A stretch of 64,000 nucleotides of DNA. Source: CBDFHC01 sp965247585 (lineage in GTDB: Bacteria > Chloroflexota > Dehalococcoidia > Lucifugimonadales > GCA-2712585). The notes below the pieces were generated by a model. It did no database searches. It saw only the letters and a list, made by a program, of their open reading frames with translations, and was not told where the DNA came from. A program made the translations under genes and the position numbers. Shown in pieces: positions 45,990 through 54,403 of the stretch. The DNA is taken from contig CBDFHC010000005.1 of NCBI GenBank assembly GCA_965247585.1, positions 682,001-746,000 of the forward strand, given 5' to 3'. Every line of letters begins with the position of its first letter. Position 1 is the stretch's first letter.

Positions 45990-47996
45990 CTATCCCCATA
46001 ACAGGTACACCAACAGGATCACCAGCACCCCGGTTGATATGCCCACCGCGTACGCCTGCGCCTGCCCCGTTTGCAGCCGAGCCACCGCCCGCCCCACGTT
46101 CCGTGACATCCAGCCCACCATGTCCACCGACCCGTCCACCATGTGCGAATCGAACCAGTCTAAGAACCCCGCCGTCCGCTGGTAAAAGACTCGGTTGACC
46201 AGCCCTTCCTCAAAGGCGTGGTCCATATAGTACCGCTGCGCCAGCACCTCCTTCGCCGGGGCCAGCGCCTCCTCCAACTCCTTCGGCGGCCGGCGCCCCT
46301 TCACGTACACCACCGTCGCCAACCCAATCGTCACCACCGCCACCGCCATCGTTATCACCGCCAGCCACACATTCAGGTCCAGCGCCCCGGCGTGCAGGAA
46401 CTCTGCATGCGTGAACTCGCTGAACCAATGATGCGGTATTCCAAACCAGCCCTGCTGCGGGTTCGCCAGGTACCCGGATAGCGCCGCCGCCACCGCCAGC
46501 GCCGCCATCGGCATCACCATCACCATCGGCGATTCCGCCAGGTGAACCTGAGGCGCCTCACCCGTGGGACTGGGCACCCGCTGCTCCTCCGGCTCCGCCG
46601 CCACCCCTCCCTTGAACTGGCCGTGGAAAGTCATATACAGCATTCGGAACGTATAGAAGGCCGTCATCGCCACCCCAACAATCAGCAGCCAGAACACCAC
46701 GCCGTCCACGCTGCCCACCCCGTGCCAGGCGTGCCCCAATATCTCATCCTTGCTCCAGAACCCCGCCAACGGAAAGATCCCCACCAGGCTCAGCCCGCCT
46801 ATCAGCATCCCGGCATACGTCCAGGGCATCACCTTTCGCAACCCGCCCATGTACCGCATGTCGAACGTCCCCGTGGCGTGGTTCACGCTGCCCGCCCCAA
46901 GAAACAGCAGCGCCTTAAAAAAGGCGTGATTGAACAGGTGGAAGATGGCCGGGCCATACGCGCCTATGCCCAGGGCCGCCATCATGTAACCCAACTGGCT
47001 TATGGTGGAGTACGCCAGTACCCGTTTAATATCGTTGGACACCAGCCCCATGGTCGCCGCGAACACCGCCGTAAACGCCCCAACAATCGCCACCGCGCTC
47101 ATCGCCTCGGACGAGGCCTGGAACACCGGGAAGAAGCGTGCCACCAGGAACACCCCCGCCGCCACCATCGTCGCCGCGTGTATCAGCGCGCTCACCGGCG
47201 TGGGACCCTCCATCGCGTCCGGCAGCCACACATGCAGCGGGAACTGCGCAGACTTTCCCGCCGCCCCAAAGAATATCCCCACCGCCACCCACGTCAGCCC
47301 CAGCCCGCCCAGCGCCGCCAGCGCGCCGCTTTCAATCAGCGGCACCGCCGCGTAGATGTCCCTAATCTCCAGCGGGTTCAGCCCGTGGTCGGCGAAAGCG
47401 CCCTGGTTGAAAAACAGGTAGAGGATCGCCAGCAGGAACCCGAAATCGCCTATCCGCGTCACCAGGAACGCCTTCTTCGCCGCCGCCGCCGCCGATGGCC
47501 GGTGGTGCCAGAAGCCGATCAGCAGATAAGACCCCAGCCCCACCAGCTCCCACATCACGTAAAGCTGGATTATGTTGCTGGCCAGCACCAGACCCAGCAT
47601 CGCCGCCGAGAACAGCCCCATAAACGCGAAGTACCTGGCGTACCCGGGGTCGCCCTTCATGTACCCCTGTGAGTACACCTGGACCATCAGGCTCACCCCG
47701 GTCACCACCACCAGCATCACCGCCGTCAGCGAGTCCACCATCAGCCCGATCCGCACATCCAGCCCGCCGATGGTCAGCCACTCGTGCGACTGGAACGTCA
47801 GCGCACTGTTGTCGTTCGTGATGACCGATTGCAGCGTCCACACGGACAGCCCCAGCGCCGCCGTCAGCGCCGCTATCAGCACGTACCCGGCATACCTCGA
47901 GTACTGGTTAAAGAAGGGCCGGATTACCAGGGCTATGAGTACCAGGGCGCCGACAGGCAAGAAGAATATAGTCCATACACCGGCCTCAGAGATCAT
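45990..47996 (-). CDS. nuoL: NADH-quinone oxidoreductase subunit L
   Basis: Largest antiporter-like subunit of complex I (668 residues), with a C-terminal lateral helix. Signatures: MWELVGLGSYLLIGFW, FPLHVWLPDAMEGPTPVSAL, SNDIKRVLAYSTISQLGYMM. The C-terminal part from about 560 contains the lateral and last membrane helices. It directly follows the 64-residue gene (stop TAG then ATG). Confidence 0.96.
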   Translation of the reverse strand: MISEAGVWTIFFLPVGALVLIALVIRPFFNQYSRYAGYVLIAALTAALGLSVWTLQSVITNDNSALTFQSHEWLTIGGLDVRIGLMVDSLTAVMLVVVTGVSLMVQVYSQGYMKGDPGYARYFAFMGLFSAAMLGLVLASNIIQLYVMWELVGLGSYLLIGFWHHRPSAAAAAKKAFLVTRIGDFGFLLAILYLFFNQGAFADHGLNPLEIRDIYAAVPLIESGALAALGGLGLTWVAVGIFFGAAGKSAQFPLHVWLPDAMEGPTPVSALIHAATMVAAGVFLVARFFPVFQASSEAMSAVAIVGAFTAVFAATMGLVSNDIKRVLAYSTISQLGYMMAALGIGAYGPAIFHLFNHAFFKALLFLGAGSVNHATGTFDMRYMGGLRKVMPWTYAGMLIGGLSLVGIFPLAGFWSKDEILGHAWHGVGSVDGVVFWLLIVGVAMTAFYTFRMLYMTFHGQFKGGVAAEPEEQRVPSPTGEAPQVHLAESPMVMVMPMAALAVAAALSGYLANPQQGWFGIPHHWFSEFTHAEFLHAGALDLNVWLAVITMAVAVVTIGLATVVYVKGRRPPKELEEALAPAKEVLAQRYYMDHAFEEGLVNRVFYQRTAGFLDWFDSHMVDGSVDMVGWMSRNVGRAVARLQTGQAQAYAVGISTGVLVILLVYLLWG

Positions 47997-48191
47997 CTAG
48001 AGCTTCCTCAGAATCTCCTCGGCAACGTGTTCCCGGCCCCGGGGCACCATGATCCGAAACGGCGACCGCTCGCTCCAGTCCAGGATATCGCCCTCCGGCA
48101 GCAGCCGCACCGGCAACCCCTCACCCTCGATCACCTCCTTCCACATCTCGGCAATCATCAGGTTGGGGGCTCGCATAAAATCAACCCACAT
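47997..48191 (-). CDS. Small DUF2007-like protein inside the nuo operon
   Basis: 64 residues: APNLMIAEMWKEVIEGEGLP and VRLLPEG, with a closing VPRGREHVAEEILRKL. The order fits the DUF2007 type (a short signalling-like domain), though support is by eye only. It lies between nuoK and nuoL with 9 and 0 spacing bases, so it is co-translated with complex I. No standard Nuo subunit has this sequence. Confidence 0.6.
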   Translation of the reverse strand: MWVDFMRAPNLMIAEMWKEVIEGEGLPVRLLPEGDILDWSERSPFRIMVPRGREHVAEEILRKL

Positions 48192-48200
48192 GGCTGCGTC

Positions 48201-48554
48201 CTACCGGCTCATCACGTTGGCCTGACTCACGTCCACCGTCCCCCGGCTGCGGTACAGCGCTATGACTATCCCCAACCCCAGCGCAATTTCCGCAGCCGCC
48301 ACCACTATGATAAACAGCGCCAACACCTGCCCCGTCAGCAAGGTTTGCAGCGCCACCTCGGACATGTTCCCCCGGTCCGCCGCCACTGTCCCGCTGGTCA
48401 CGTAGCGAGACATTGCCACCGCCGCCAGCGTCACCGCCGTGAACATCAACTCCAGCGACATCAGCACCGTTATCGCGTTCCGCCTCGCCAGCACACCGTA
48501 CAGGCCCACGCAGAACAGCACCGCCGAAAGCACCAGGAATCGCTCCAGCTCCAT
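48201..48554 (-). CDS. nuoK: NADH-quinone oxidoreductase subunit K
   Basis: Three-helix membrane subunit (117 residues) with the conserved Glu in LMSLELMFTAVTLA and a second in IVVAAAEIALGLGIVIALYR. It begins two bases after nuoJ. Confidence 0.94.
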   Translation of the reverse strand: MELERFLVLSAVLFCVGLYGVLARRNAITVLMSLELMFTAVTLAAVAMSRYVTSGTVAADRGNMSEVALQTLLTGQVLALFIIVVAAAEIALGLGIVIALYRSRGTVDVSQANVMSR

Positions 48555-48556
48555 CG

Positions 48557-49069
48557 CTAGTCCTCCCGCACCAGCGACAGCGCGCCGATAATTGACGCCA
48601 GCAGCAGCGCACCCGCCGCCCCGAACGCCATCGCGTAGTTCTCTAGCAGCAGCTTCGCCAGGCTTGCCGGCGTGTCTATAAACGCCGCGTCAACAATCGC
48701 CCCTGCGTTGGGCAGCGACTCCGTCAGCCGCCAGTCCGTGTCCACGAACACAAATACCAGGGCCGAAAGCAGCAACGCGGGCAGCAGCACCGCCGGCGCC
48801 TGCATCCGGTTCGGCAGGTTCCCCTGCTGCACGTTTTGCGTCAGCATCAGCGCGAAGATTATCAGAATGCTTATCGCCCCGGCGTAGATCAGAACCTGCA
48901 CCACCGCCAGGAACTCCGCCGACAGCAGCACGAAGTGCCCCGCAATGCTCAGGAACACCACCACCAGCAGCAGCGCGGAGCGGAACATGTCCTTCAGCAG
49001 CACCACCCCCAGCGCGGCCCCCACGCCCCCTGCCGCCAGCACCCAGAAGACTACATCCGCAAAGAGCAA
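48557..49069 (-). CDS. nuoJ: NADH-quinone oxidoreductase subunit J
   Basis: Five-helix membrane subunit (170 residues). FLSIAGHFVLLSAEFLAVVQ and VLIYAGAISILIIFALML are the family core that includes the pi-bulge helix 3. The start is TTG right after the nuoI stop. Confidence 0.93.
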   Translation of the reverse strand: MLFADVVFWVLAAGGVGAALGVVLLKDMFRSALLLVVVFLSIAGHFVLLSAEFLAVVQVLIYAGAISILIIFALMLTQNVQQGNLPNRMQAPAVLLPALLLSALVFVFVDTDWRLTESLPNAGAIVDAAFIDTPASLAKLLLENYAMAFGAAGALLLASIIGALSLVRED

Positions 49070-49666
49070 CTAGTCCTTCTCCTCCGTGTCTTCCGCCGCC
49101 GCGGTCCCTATCTTGGGCCGTCGCAGCTTCGCCCCCGCCTTCTCCCGCTGATGCCACAGCCACTTCTCCCGGCCCACCTGCTCCCAGGACAACGGGCTCC
49201 CCTCGTGCGGGTCGTACCCTTGCCCCTCCAACTGCGGCCGGAACCACGTGCTGGGACGTTTGTCCGCCCGCCGAAGCTCGTCTACGCTGATCACCAGGTC
49301 CTTGCGCTGGTCCTGCCCTCGCTCAAACCCGCTCCCCATAAACAGCGCGTCGTAGGGGCACGCCTCCACGCACAAGCCGCAGAACATGCACCTGCCTATA
49401 TCTATGTCGAAAACTTCCAGGTCGTACTTGTCCCCCTCCTGCACCGCCGTCTCGCTGGGCTTCGTCACAATCTTAATGATCCCCAGAGGGCAATACTTGG
49501 CGCAGGATGCGCACCCCGTGCACCGCTCCTCGTACCACACGAACTCCTCGCCTCGAAAGCGGGGGTGCTGCGGTATCCTCTCCTCCGGGTACTGGATGGT
49601 AAACGGTGGCCGGATGAAGTTCTTCATCGTCACCATCAGCCCCTTGGCCAGTCCTAGTCCATACAT
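49070..49666 (-). CDS. nuoI: NADH-quinone oxidoreductase subunit I
   Basis: Peripheral iron-sulfur subunit with two [4Fe-4S] motifs, CTGCASCAKYCP and CMFCGLCVEACPYDA. 198 residues; the C-terminal half is longer than in many NuoI proteins and ends in an acidic-basic tail. It starts at the last base of nuoH. Confidence 0.95.
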   Translation of the reverse strand: MYGLGLAKGLMVTMKNFIRPPFTIQYPEERIPQHPRFRGEEFVWYEERCTGCASCAKYCPLGIIKIVTKPSETAVQEGDKYDLEVFDIDIGRCMFCGLCVEACPYDALFMGSGFERGQDQRKDLVISVDELRRADKRPSTWFRPQLEGQGYDPHEGSPLSWEQVGREKWLWHQREKAGAKLRRPKIGTAAAEDTEEKD

Positions 49667-50931
49667 CAGTCCCCCTCCGCCAACCCCGGCGTCGCCGCCA
49701 TTGGGGCGAAGCGCACCGGCTGCATGCTAATCTTCTCTCGCGTGAACCGCCCAAACGCCGCTATGGACGCCACCGCCAGCGGCACGTTTATGGCCGTCAT
49801 ATACCCCAACTCCGTCCGCGTCAGCACCCCCGGATCATCTGCCCGGAAGTGTCCAAAGAAATAAACCTCCACCGCCGTGGCCACCAGGTTTATCATCGAC
49901 AGCGGCAGCAAGAACTTCCACGCGAAGGCCATGATCTGGTCTATCCGCAGCCGCGGGAACGTGCCCCTTATCCAAATGAACAGAAAAACAAAACAGCTCA
50001 GCTTCAACAGGAACCAGAAGGCCCCTAGCTGCCCCGAAAGGAACGGCCCGGACCACCCGCCCAGGAACAGCGTAGCCAGCATCGCCGAGGCCGCCAGCAC
50101 CCCTGCCATCTCCGCCGCCTGTATCAGCCCGAATTTTATCCCGCTGTACTCCGTATGGTACCCGGCAACAATCTCTGACTCCGCTTCCATAATATCGAAG
50201 GGTGTGCGGTTCAGCTCCGCGGATATCCCAACCATAAACAGGAACGCCCCCAGCGGCTGCACCACTATCAGCGGCAACGTCTGCGCTTCCACCACGCTCA
50301 CAACAGACATCGACCCCGCGATCAGCACCACCCCCGCCAGCGAAAGCACTAGCGGGATCTCATAGCTGATCAGCATCGCCACGCCCCGCATCGCCCCGAA
50401 CATCGCGTACCGGTTCCCGGAGGACCAGCCTGCCATGAATATTGCTATCGTGCTTATGGACCCCACCGCCACGAAGTAGAGAATCCCCACGTTCAGGTCC
50501 GCCAGGTACGTGTTCCTCCCGAAGGGGATTACCGCCAGGCTCAACAGCAGCGACATCAACATCACGATGGGAACCAGCGTGAACACGATCTTGTCCGCCG
50601 CCGTGGGCATCAGGTCTTCTTTGGTTATCAGCTTCAGCAGGTCCGCAATCGGCTGTAGCAGCCCGAACGGGCCCCACCGGTTGGGCCCACGCCGCGCCTG
50701 GAATCGCGCCAGCAACCGCCGCTCTCCCCACACGAAGACCGCCGCCCCCAGCAGCGCGCCGTTCACCAGGATTAGGATGATGGCGAACCCGGCAATGAAA
50801 TAGCCCGCCCACTCGTAGCCTCCGGGGAATATGCCGTCCCGGCCTCCGCACCATTCCGCGTTCCCCTCGTTGCCGGAGAAGAAGCAGTAGATGCCCCGGT
50901 AGACCACGTTTTCTTCCAGGAACGGGACCAT
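49666..50931 (-). CDS. nuoH: NADH-quinone oxidoreductase subunit H
   Basis: Membrane subunit forming part of the quinone site (421 residues). RRGPNRWGPFGLLQPIAD is the family signature, followed by NRTPFDIMEAESEIVAGYHT. An N-terminal lead of about 35 residues precedes the first helix. The start overlaps the nuoD stop (TGATG). Confidence 0.95.
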   Translation of the reverse strand: MVPFLEENVVYRGIYCFFSGNEGNAEWCGGRDGIFPGGYEWAGYFIAGFAIILILVNGALLGAAVFVWGERRLLARFQARRGPNRWGPFGLLQPIADLLKLITKEDLMPTAADKIVFTLVPIVMLMSLLLSLAVIPFGRNTYLADLNVGILYFVAVGSISTIAIFMAGWSSGNRYAMFGAMRGVAMLISYEIPLVLSLAGVVLIAGSMSVVSVVEAQTLPLIVVQPLGAFLFMVGISAELNRTPFDIMEAESEIVAGYHTEYSGIKFGLIQAAEMAGVLAASAMLATLFLGGWSGPFLSGQLGAFWFLLKLSCFVFLFIWIRGTFPRLRIDQIMAFAWKFLLPLSMINLVATAVEVYFFGHFRADDPGVLTRTELGYMTAINVPLAVASIAAFGRFTREKISMQPVRFAPMAATPGLAEGD

Positions 50932-52037
50932 CAGCGGTCCACTTCGCCCATGTTTATGTCAATACTACCCAGCGTCACTATCATGTCCGCCAGCTTCCAG
51001 CCAACCAGCAGCTCCCGAATCGTGGTCAGGTTGATCAGCGAAGGCGACCGTATCTTGCACCGGTACGGCGCTATGCTCCCGTCACTCACCAGGTAGAACG
51101 CCAGCTCTCCCTTGGGCGCCTCCACCCGGCCGTACGCCTCCCGGCCCGCTTCCGGCCGCAGAACCAAGGGCAGCTCCGCCCGCACCGGCCCCGCCGGCAT
51201 CTGCCGCCGGCACTGCCTTACCAATTCCAGGCTCTGCTTCACCTCTTCCACCCGCACCCTGAAACGGTCGTAGTTGTCGCCCCTCTCACCCACCGGGACG
51301 TCGAACTGGAGCCGGTCGTACACGTCGTACGGGTCCGCCTTCCGCCAGTCCCACGCCAGCCCGCTGGCCCTTAGCACCGGTCCGCTTACCGAGTGGGCAA
51401 TGGCCGTGTCCAGCGGCAGAAAACCCACGTTCTTCGTCCGGATCAGGACTATTTCGTTCTCCATCAGCAGTTGCTCCAGCTCCTCAATGAGCTGGGGCGC
51501 CTCCGCAATCAACCGGTCCAGCGCCGGCCAGAAGTCCTCCGGCGCGTCCGCGAACACCCCGCCGGGCCGCATATAGCTCACCGTGATCCGCGCCCCGCAC
51601 AGCATCTCGAACAGGGCCAGAATCTTCTCCCGGAACCGGAAACAATACATCAGTGGCGTCGCCAGCGCCCCCAGGTCCTGCAGGATAAACCCCACCGCCA
51701 CCAGGTGGCTCGCCATCCGCTGCAACTCCGCCGCCATCACCCGGAGATAAAGCCCCCGCTCCGGCACCTCTACGTCCAGCAGCTTCTCCACCGCCAGGCA
51801 ATAGGCCTGGTTGTTGGTCATGGACGCCACGTAGTCCAGCCGGTCCGTCAGGGTCAATACCTGAACGTAATTCCGCTCCTCCGCCAGCTTCTCCGACCCC
51901 CTGTGCAGGTACCCGAACACTGGTTCCACGTCCACAATCACTTCGCCGTCGAACGTGACGCGCAACCGGAACACCCCGTGCGTGCTGGGGTGCTGAGGCC
52001 CAATGTTGATCGTAATCGGTTCGGTTCGAAACGTCAT
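50931..52037 (-). CDS. nuoD: NADH-quinone oxidoreductase subunit D
   Basis: 49-kDa-type subunit that lines the quinone pocket (368 residues). NIGPQHPSTHGVFRLRV contains the quinone-site His; the hydrogenase-type nickel cysteines are absent, as expected for NuoD. The C-terminal SPSLINLTTI and LGSIDINMGEVDR are typical. It is separate from NuoC here, not fused. Confidence 0.96.
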   Translation of the reverse strand: MTFRTEPITINIGPQHPSTHGVFRLRVTFDGEVIVDVEPVFGYLHRGSEKLAEERNYVQVLTLTDRLDYVASMTNNQAYCLAVEKLLDVEVPERGLYLRVMAAELQRMASHLVAVGFILQDLGALATPLMYCFRFREKILALFEMLCGARITVSYMRPGGVFADAPEDFWPALDRLIAEAPQLIEELEQLLMENEIVLIRTKNVGFLPLDTAIAHSVSGPVLRASGLAWDWRKADPYDVYDRLQFDVPVGERGDNYDRFRVRVEEVKQSLELVRQCRRQMPAGPVRAELPLVLRPEAGREAYGRVEAPKGELAFYLVSDGSIAPYRCKIRSPSLINLTTIRELLVGWKLADMIVTLGSIDINMGEVDR

Positions 52038-52046
52038 GCCACGGCC

Positions 52047-52502
52047 TCAGTAGTTCACTACGTCCTCAAAGTCCTTCCGGAGCGGATGCCCGGGGAACCC
52101 TTCCCACAGCATGATCCGCTTGTGGTTCGGGTGCCCTTCAAAAGCCACTCCCATCAGGTCCCACACCTCCCGCTCCTGGAAATTCGCCCCGGGCCACACC
52201 TCCACCACGGACGGCACCACCGGCGTCTCCCTGTCGTACACCTTCGCCTTCACCACCGCGGAGTGGTTATGCTCAAACGAAGTCAGGTGGTAAACCATCT
52301 CAAAGTGGTCCACATAGTCCACGGCGGAGACGGCGTTCAAGTAGTTGAAGCGCAGGGCCGGGTCATCCTTCAGATGGGCCGCAACGTCCCGGATTCGGTG
52401 AGGCTCTATCCAGAGGGAGTCACCCTCCCAACACACCTCGGCGTCCGGGAACCGCTGCTGAATTCGTGTGGCCAGTTCCTCTCCTTGAAGAGCCCTGGTC
52501 AT
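52047..52502 (-). CDS. nuoC: NADH-quinone oxidoreductase subunit C
   Basis: 30-kDa-type subunit (151 residues). The ATG at 52502 overlaps the nuoB stop (TAATG), and this start removes an upstream stretch that is only antisense-like sequence. Signatures: VWPGANFQEREVWDLMGVAF and HPNHKRIMLWEGFPGHPLRK. Confidence 0.95.
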   Translation of the reverse strand: MTRALQGEELATRIQQRFPDAEVCWEGDSLWIEPHRIRDVAAHLKDDPALRFNYLNAVSAVDYVDHFEMVYHLTSFEHNHSAVVKAKVYDRETPVVPSVVEVWPGANFQEREVWDLMGVAFEGHPNHKRIMLWEGFPGHPLRKDFEDVVNY

Positions 52503-53110
52503 TACTGTCCTGCGGGTCTCCCCTTGATGCTGTACCTCTTTATCTTCTCGTGGAGCTGCATGATGCCGTAGAGCAGCGCGTCCGGCCTGGGCGGACAGCC
52601 CGGCACGTACACGTCCACCGGGACAATATGGTTCACCCCCGGCACCACGCTGTAGCTGGAGTAGTAAGGGCCTCCGCTGGTGGCGCACACCCCCATGGAG
52701 ATCACCCACTTGGGCTCCCCCATCTGGTCATATATCCGTCGAATTGCCGGCGCCATCTTCCACGTCACCGTGCCCGCCACTATCATCAGGTCCGCCTGCC
52801 GCGGCGTCGCCCGGAACGCCTCCATCCCGAACCGCGCTATGTCGAACCGCGACATCGCGCTGGCCATCATCTCGAACGCACAGCACGCCAGCCCGAACGC
52901 CACCGGCCACAGCGCCGACTTCCGGCCCCAGTTCAGCAGCGCGTCCACAGACGTCACCATCAGGTTCCGCTCCAGATCGTCCGGCACCTGGATCAACGGC
53001 TCCGCCAACGGCTGGCTGTGGGTGTGCCGCATCTCCTCAACAACCTGCCCCTCCTTCCGGTCCAGCGCCGCCGTGTGGGGATAGAGAAGGCTTTCCCTGC
53101 CGTTGGTCAC
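52502..53110 (-). CDS. nuoB: NADH-quinone oxidoreductase subunit B
   Basis: Carries cluster N2 next to the quinone site (202 residues). Ligand cysteines are in LACCAFEMM, VCATSGGPY and GCPPRPDALL. The N-terminal about 45 residues are a variable lead; a start at a later Met in MRHTHSQ is possible but gives no better ribosome binding site. Confidence 0.95.
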   Translation of the reverse strand: MTNGRESLLYPHTAALDRKEGQVVEEMRHTHSQPLAEPLIQVPDDLERNLMVTSVDALLNWGRKSALWPVAFGLACCAFEMMASAMSRFDIARFGMEAFRATPRQADLMIVAGTVTWKMAPAIRRIYDQMGEPKWVISMGVCATSGGPYYSSYSVVPGVNHIVPVDVYVPGCPPRPDALLYGIMQLHEKIKRYSIKGRPAGQ

Positions 53111-53114
53111 GAAG

Positions 53115-53498
53115 CTACCTCCACTCCAAGTCCCGCTTCCGCCAGGCGTATACCCACCCGAACCCCAGGATCGTGAGAAACGCCAGCATCTCTATCAGCG
53201 CGTACAGCCCCAGCTTGCCCAGCCGCGTCGCCCACGGGTACACGAATATCACCGCCACGTCGAATATGACGAACAGCAGCGCATACATGTAGTACCGAAA
53301 GTTGAACTGCGCCCACTTCCCGCCTATCGTCTCCATGCCGCACTCGTAGATCTCCAGCTTCACCGGATTCGGCTTCTGCGGACGCACCTTCAGCTTCGAT
53401 AGCAGGAAGGAGACCATCAGCATACTGGTGGGGACCACGAATGCCACCACGGCAAATATGGCTATAAGGCCGTATTGACGGAAATAGTCTTCCAGCAC
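53115..53498 (-). CDS. nuoA: NADH-quinone oxidoreductase subunit A
   Basis: Three-helix membrane subunit (127 residues), first gene of the operon. KLEIYECGMETIGGKWAQ has the conserved Glu-Cys region, and FDVAVIFVYPWA is the second signature. It starts with GTG after GGGGGTG. The operon order is A-B-C-D-H-I-J-K-(small)-L-M-N; nuoE, nuoF and nuoG are absent. Confidence 0.94.
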   Translation of the reverse strand: MLEDYFRQYGLIAIFAVVAFVVPTSMLMVSFLLSKLKVRPQKPNPVKLEIYECGMETIGGKWAQFNFRYYMYALLFVIFDVAVIFVYPWATRLGKLGLYALIEMLAFLTILGFGWVYAWRKRDLEWR

Positions 53499-53705
53499 CG
53501 TTGCACCCCCAGCGGTAGAAGCGAAAATATATCATAGGGCCGCAGCCAAAACAAGTGAAATTTTGCACAAACTGTGCCTGGACGCCACTCCAATCCCATC
53601 TTTAAGCGACCCCATCCGGCCATAGGCGATAGCCCTGAAAACAGAAGTCCATGCAGCTTTCTTAACCCTCCCCCCGTGACTCCATTCCCAGTCCGGCTCC
53701 CATAC

Positions 53706-53790
53706 ATGTCATTCCTATCAAAATGAGCCTCCTACGCCTCCAACCCGCTCATCCTGAGGCTCTCGAAGGACGAGCCCATACCGCTTCCTC
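53706..53790 (+). repeat. D-type repeat fragment
   Basis: CATGTCATTCCTATCAAAAT, CCTCCAACCCGCTCATCCTG, AGGCTCTCGAAGGACGAGCC, CATACCGC. It is nearly identical in order and sequence to 18505-18590. No terminal repeats were seen. Confidence 0.68.
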
Positions 53791-53803
53791 TCAGTCCAGT
53801 GGA

Positions 53804-53858
53804 GCAGGTGGTTCCCGCCAACCTCCGATTCTCATCCCTTCGTCGTAGCAATACCCTC
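53804..53858 (+). repeat. Element A copy 15 (3' half only)
   Basis: GCAGGTGGTTCCCGCCAACC, then TCCGATTCTC and CGTCGTAGCAATACCC: the hairpin 3 region and long tail without hairpins 1 and 2. It lies upstream of the antitoxin-like gene. Confidence 0.62.
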
Positions 53859-53935
53859 CACCCTGGCTGATTGCACTGTCAGGCCCAGCACATCCCCGCA
53901 ATGTTACAATTCAGCCATCGGCACAGGAGGCTGTA

Positions 53936-54178
53936 ATGCAGGCGACTGAGGCTCGCGCAGAGGTGTTTCTCACCGCCTTTCGTTCCCTTACCAAGAAGGA
54001 ACGAGAACAGATTCTGACCAAGCTCTTGGAAGACCCAATACTCCGGGAAGACCTGCTCGACATGGCGACCTACGAAAGCAGGAAAGACGAACCCACAAGG
54101 CCATTTCGAGATTACCTAGCGGAGAAAACCGAAAGGGAATCTGATGCCCTACACCGTAAACACGACAAACGCAGCTGA
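53936..54178 (+). CDS. Probable antitoxin of a broken RelE/ParE-type pair
   Basis: 80 residues, helical and charged: FRSLTKKEREQILTKLLEDP and FRDYLAEKTERESD. The size, the charge and the 35-base overlap with a RelE-like start support an antitoxin; the specific family is not recognised. AGGAGG lies eight bases before the ATG. Since the toxin is truncated, the gene may be a relic. Confidence 0.55.
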   Translation: MQATEARAEVFLTAFRSLTKKEREQILTKLLEDPILREDLLDMATYESRKDEPTRPFRDYLAEKTERESDALHRKHDKRS

Positions 54179-54344
54179 GAGGGACCTTGAACGGCTTCCA
54201 GCTTCACTCTTCCCAGGCAAATGCAACAAAATGGCCCGCAAAGGAGCATCCGCAGCCCGCTTGAAATGCTCTGAAGGGGGAGTCCAGAGGGGGGAATCCC
54301 TCTCTGGCGGGAGTCTGAGGGTGTCCCTCAGAAAAACATTTTAA
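54144..54344 (+). pseudogene. RelE/ParE-family toxin, truncated
   Basis: The first 22 residues, MPYTVNTTNAAERDLERLPASL, match the N-terminus of RelE/ParE toxins. After this the frame loses similarity and runs into Element A copy 16, so the remaining toxin fold is missing. It overlaps the end of the antitoxin-like gene in another frame, as intact pairs often do. Confidence 0.55.
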
Positions 54345-54388
54345 AACCCTCCGGGGCGGGCGGGTGGGAACCACCAACCTTTGATTAC
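54274..54388 (+). repeat. Element A copy 16 (complete)
   Basis: Hairpin 1 CCAGAGGGGGGAATCCCTCTCTGG, hairpin 2 standard, hairpin 3 extended (GGGTGGGAACCACCAACC). It sits on the 3' end of the truncated toxin gene and 15 bases before the PHP gene. Confidence 0.86.
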
Positions 54389-54403
54389 CCCGGATAATCC
54401 CCC

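Noticed and set aside
46542..47672. 376-codon plus-strand frame over nuoL, rich in His and Arg
   Set aside because: Arises from the reverse of nuoL; extreme composition and no domain.
52503..52709. N-terminal extension of NuoC
   Set aside because: The extension lies within nuoB in another frame and is unlike NuoC; ATG 52502 overlaps the nuoB stop as expected.
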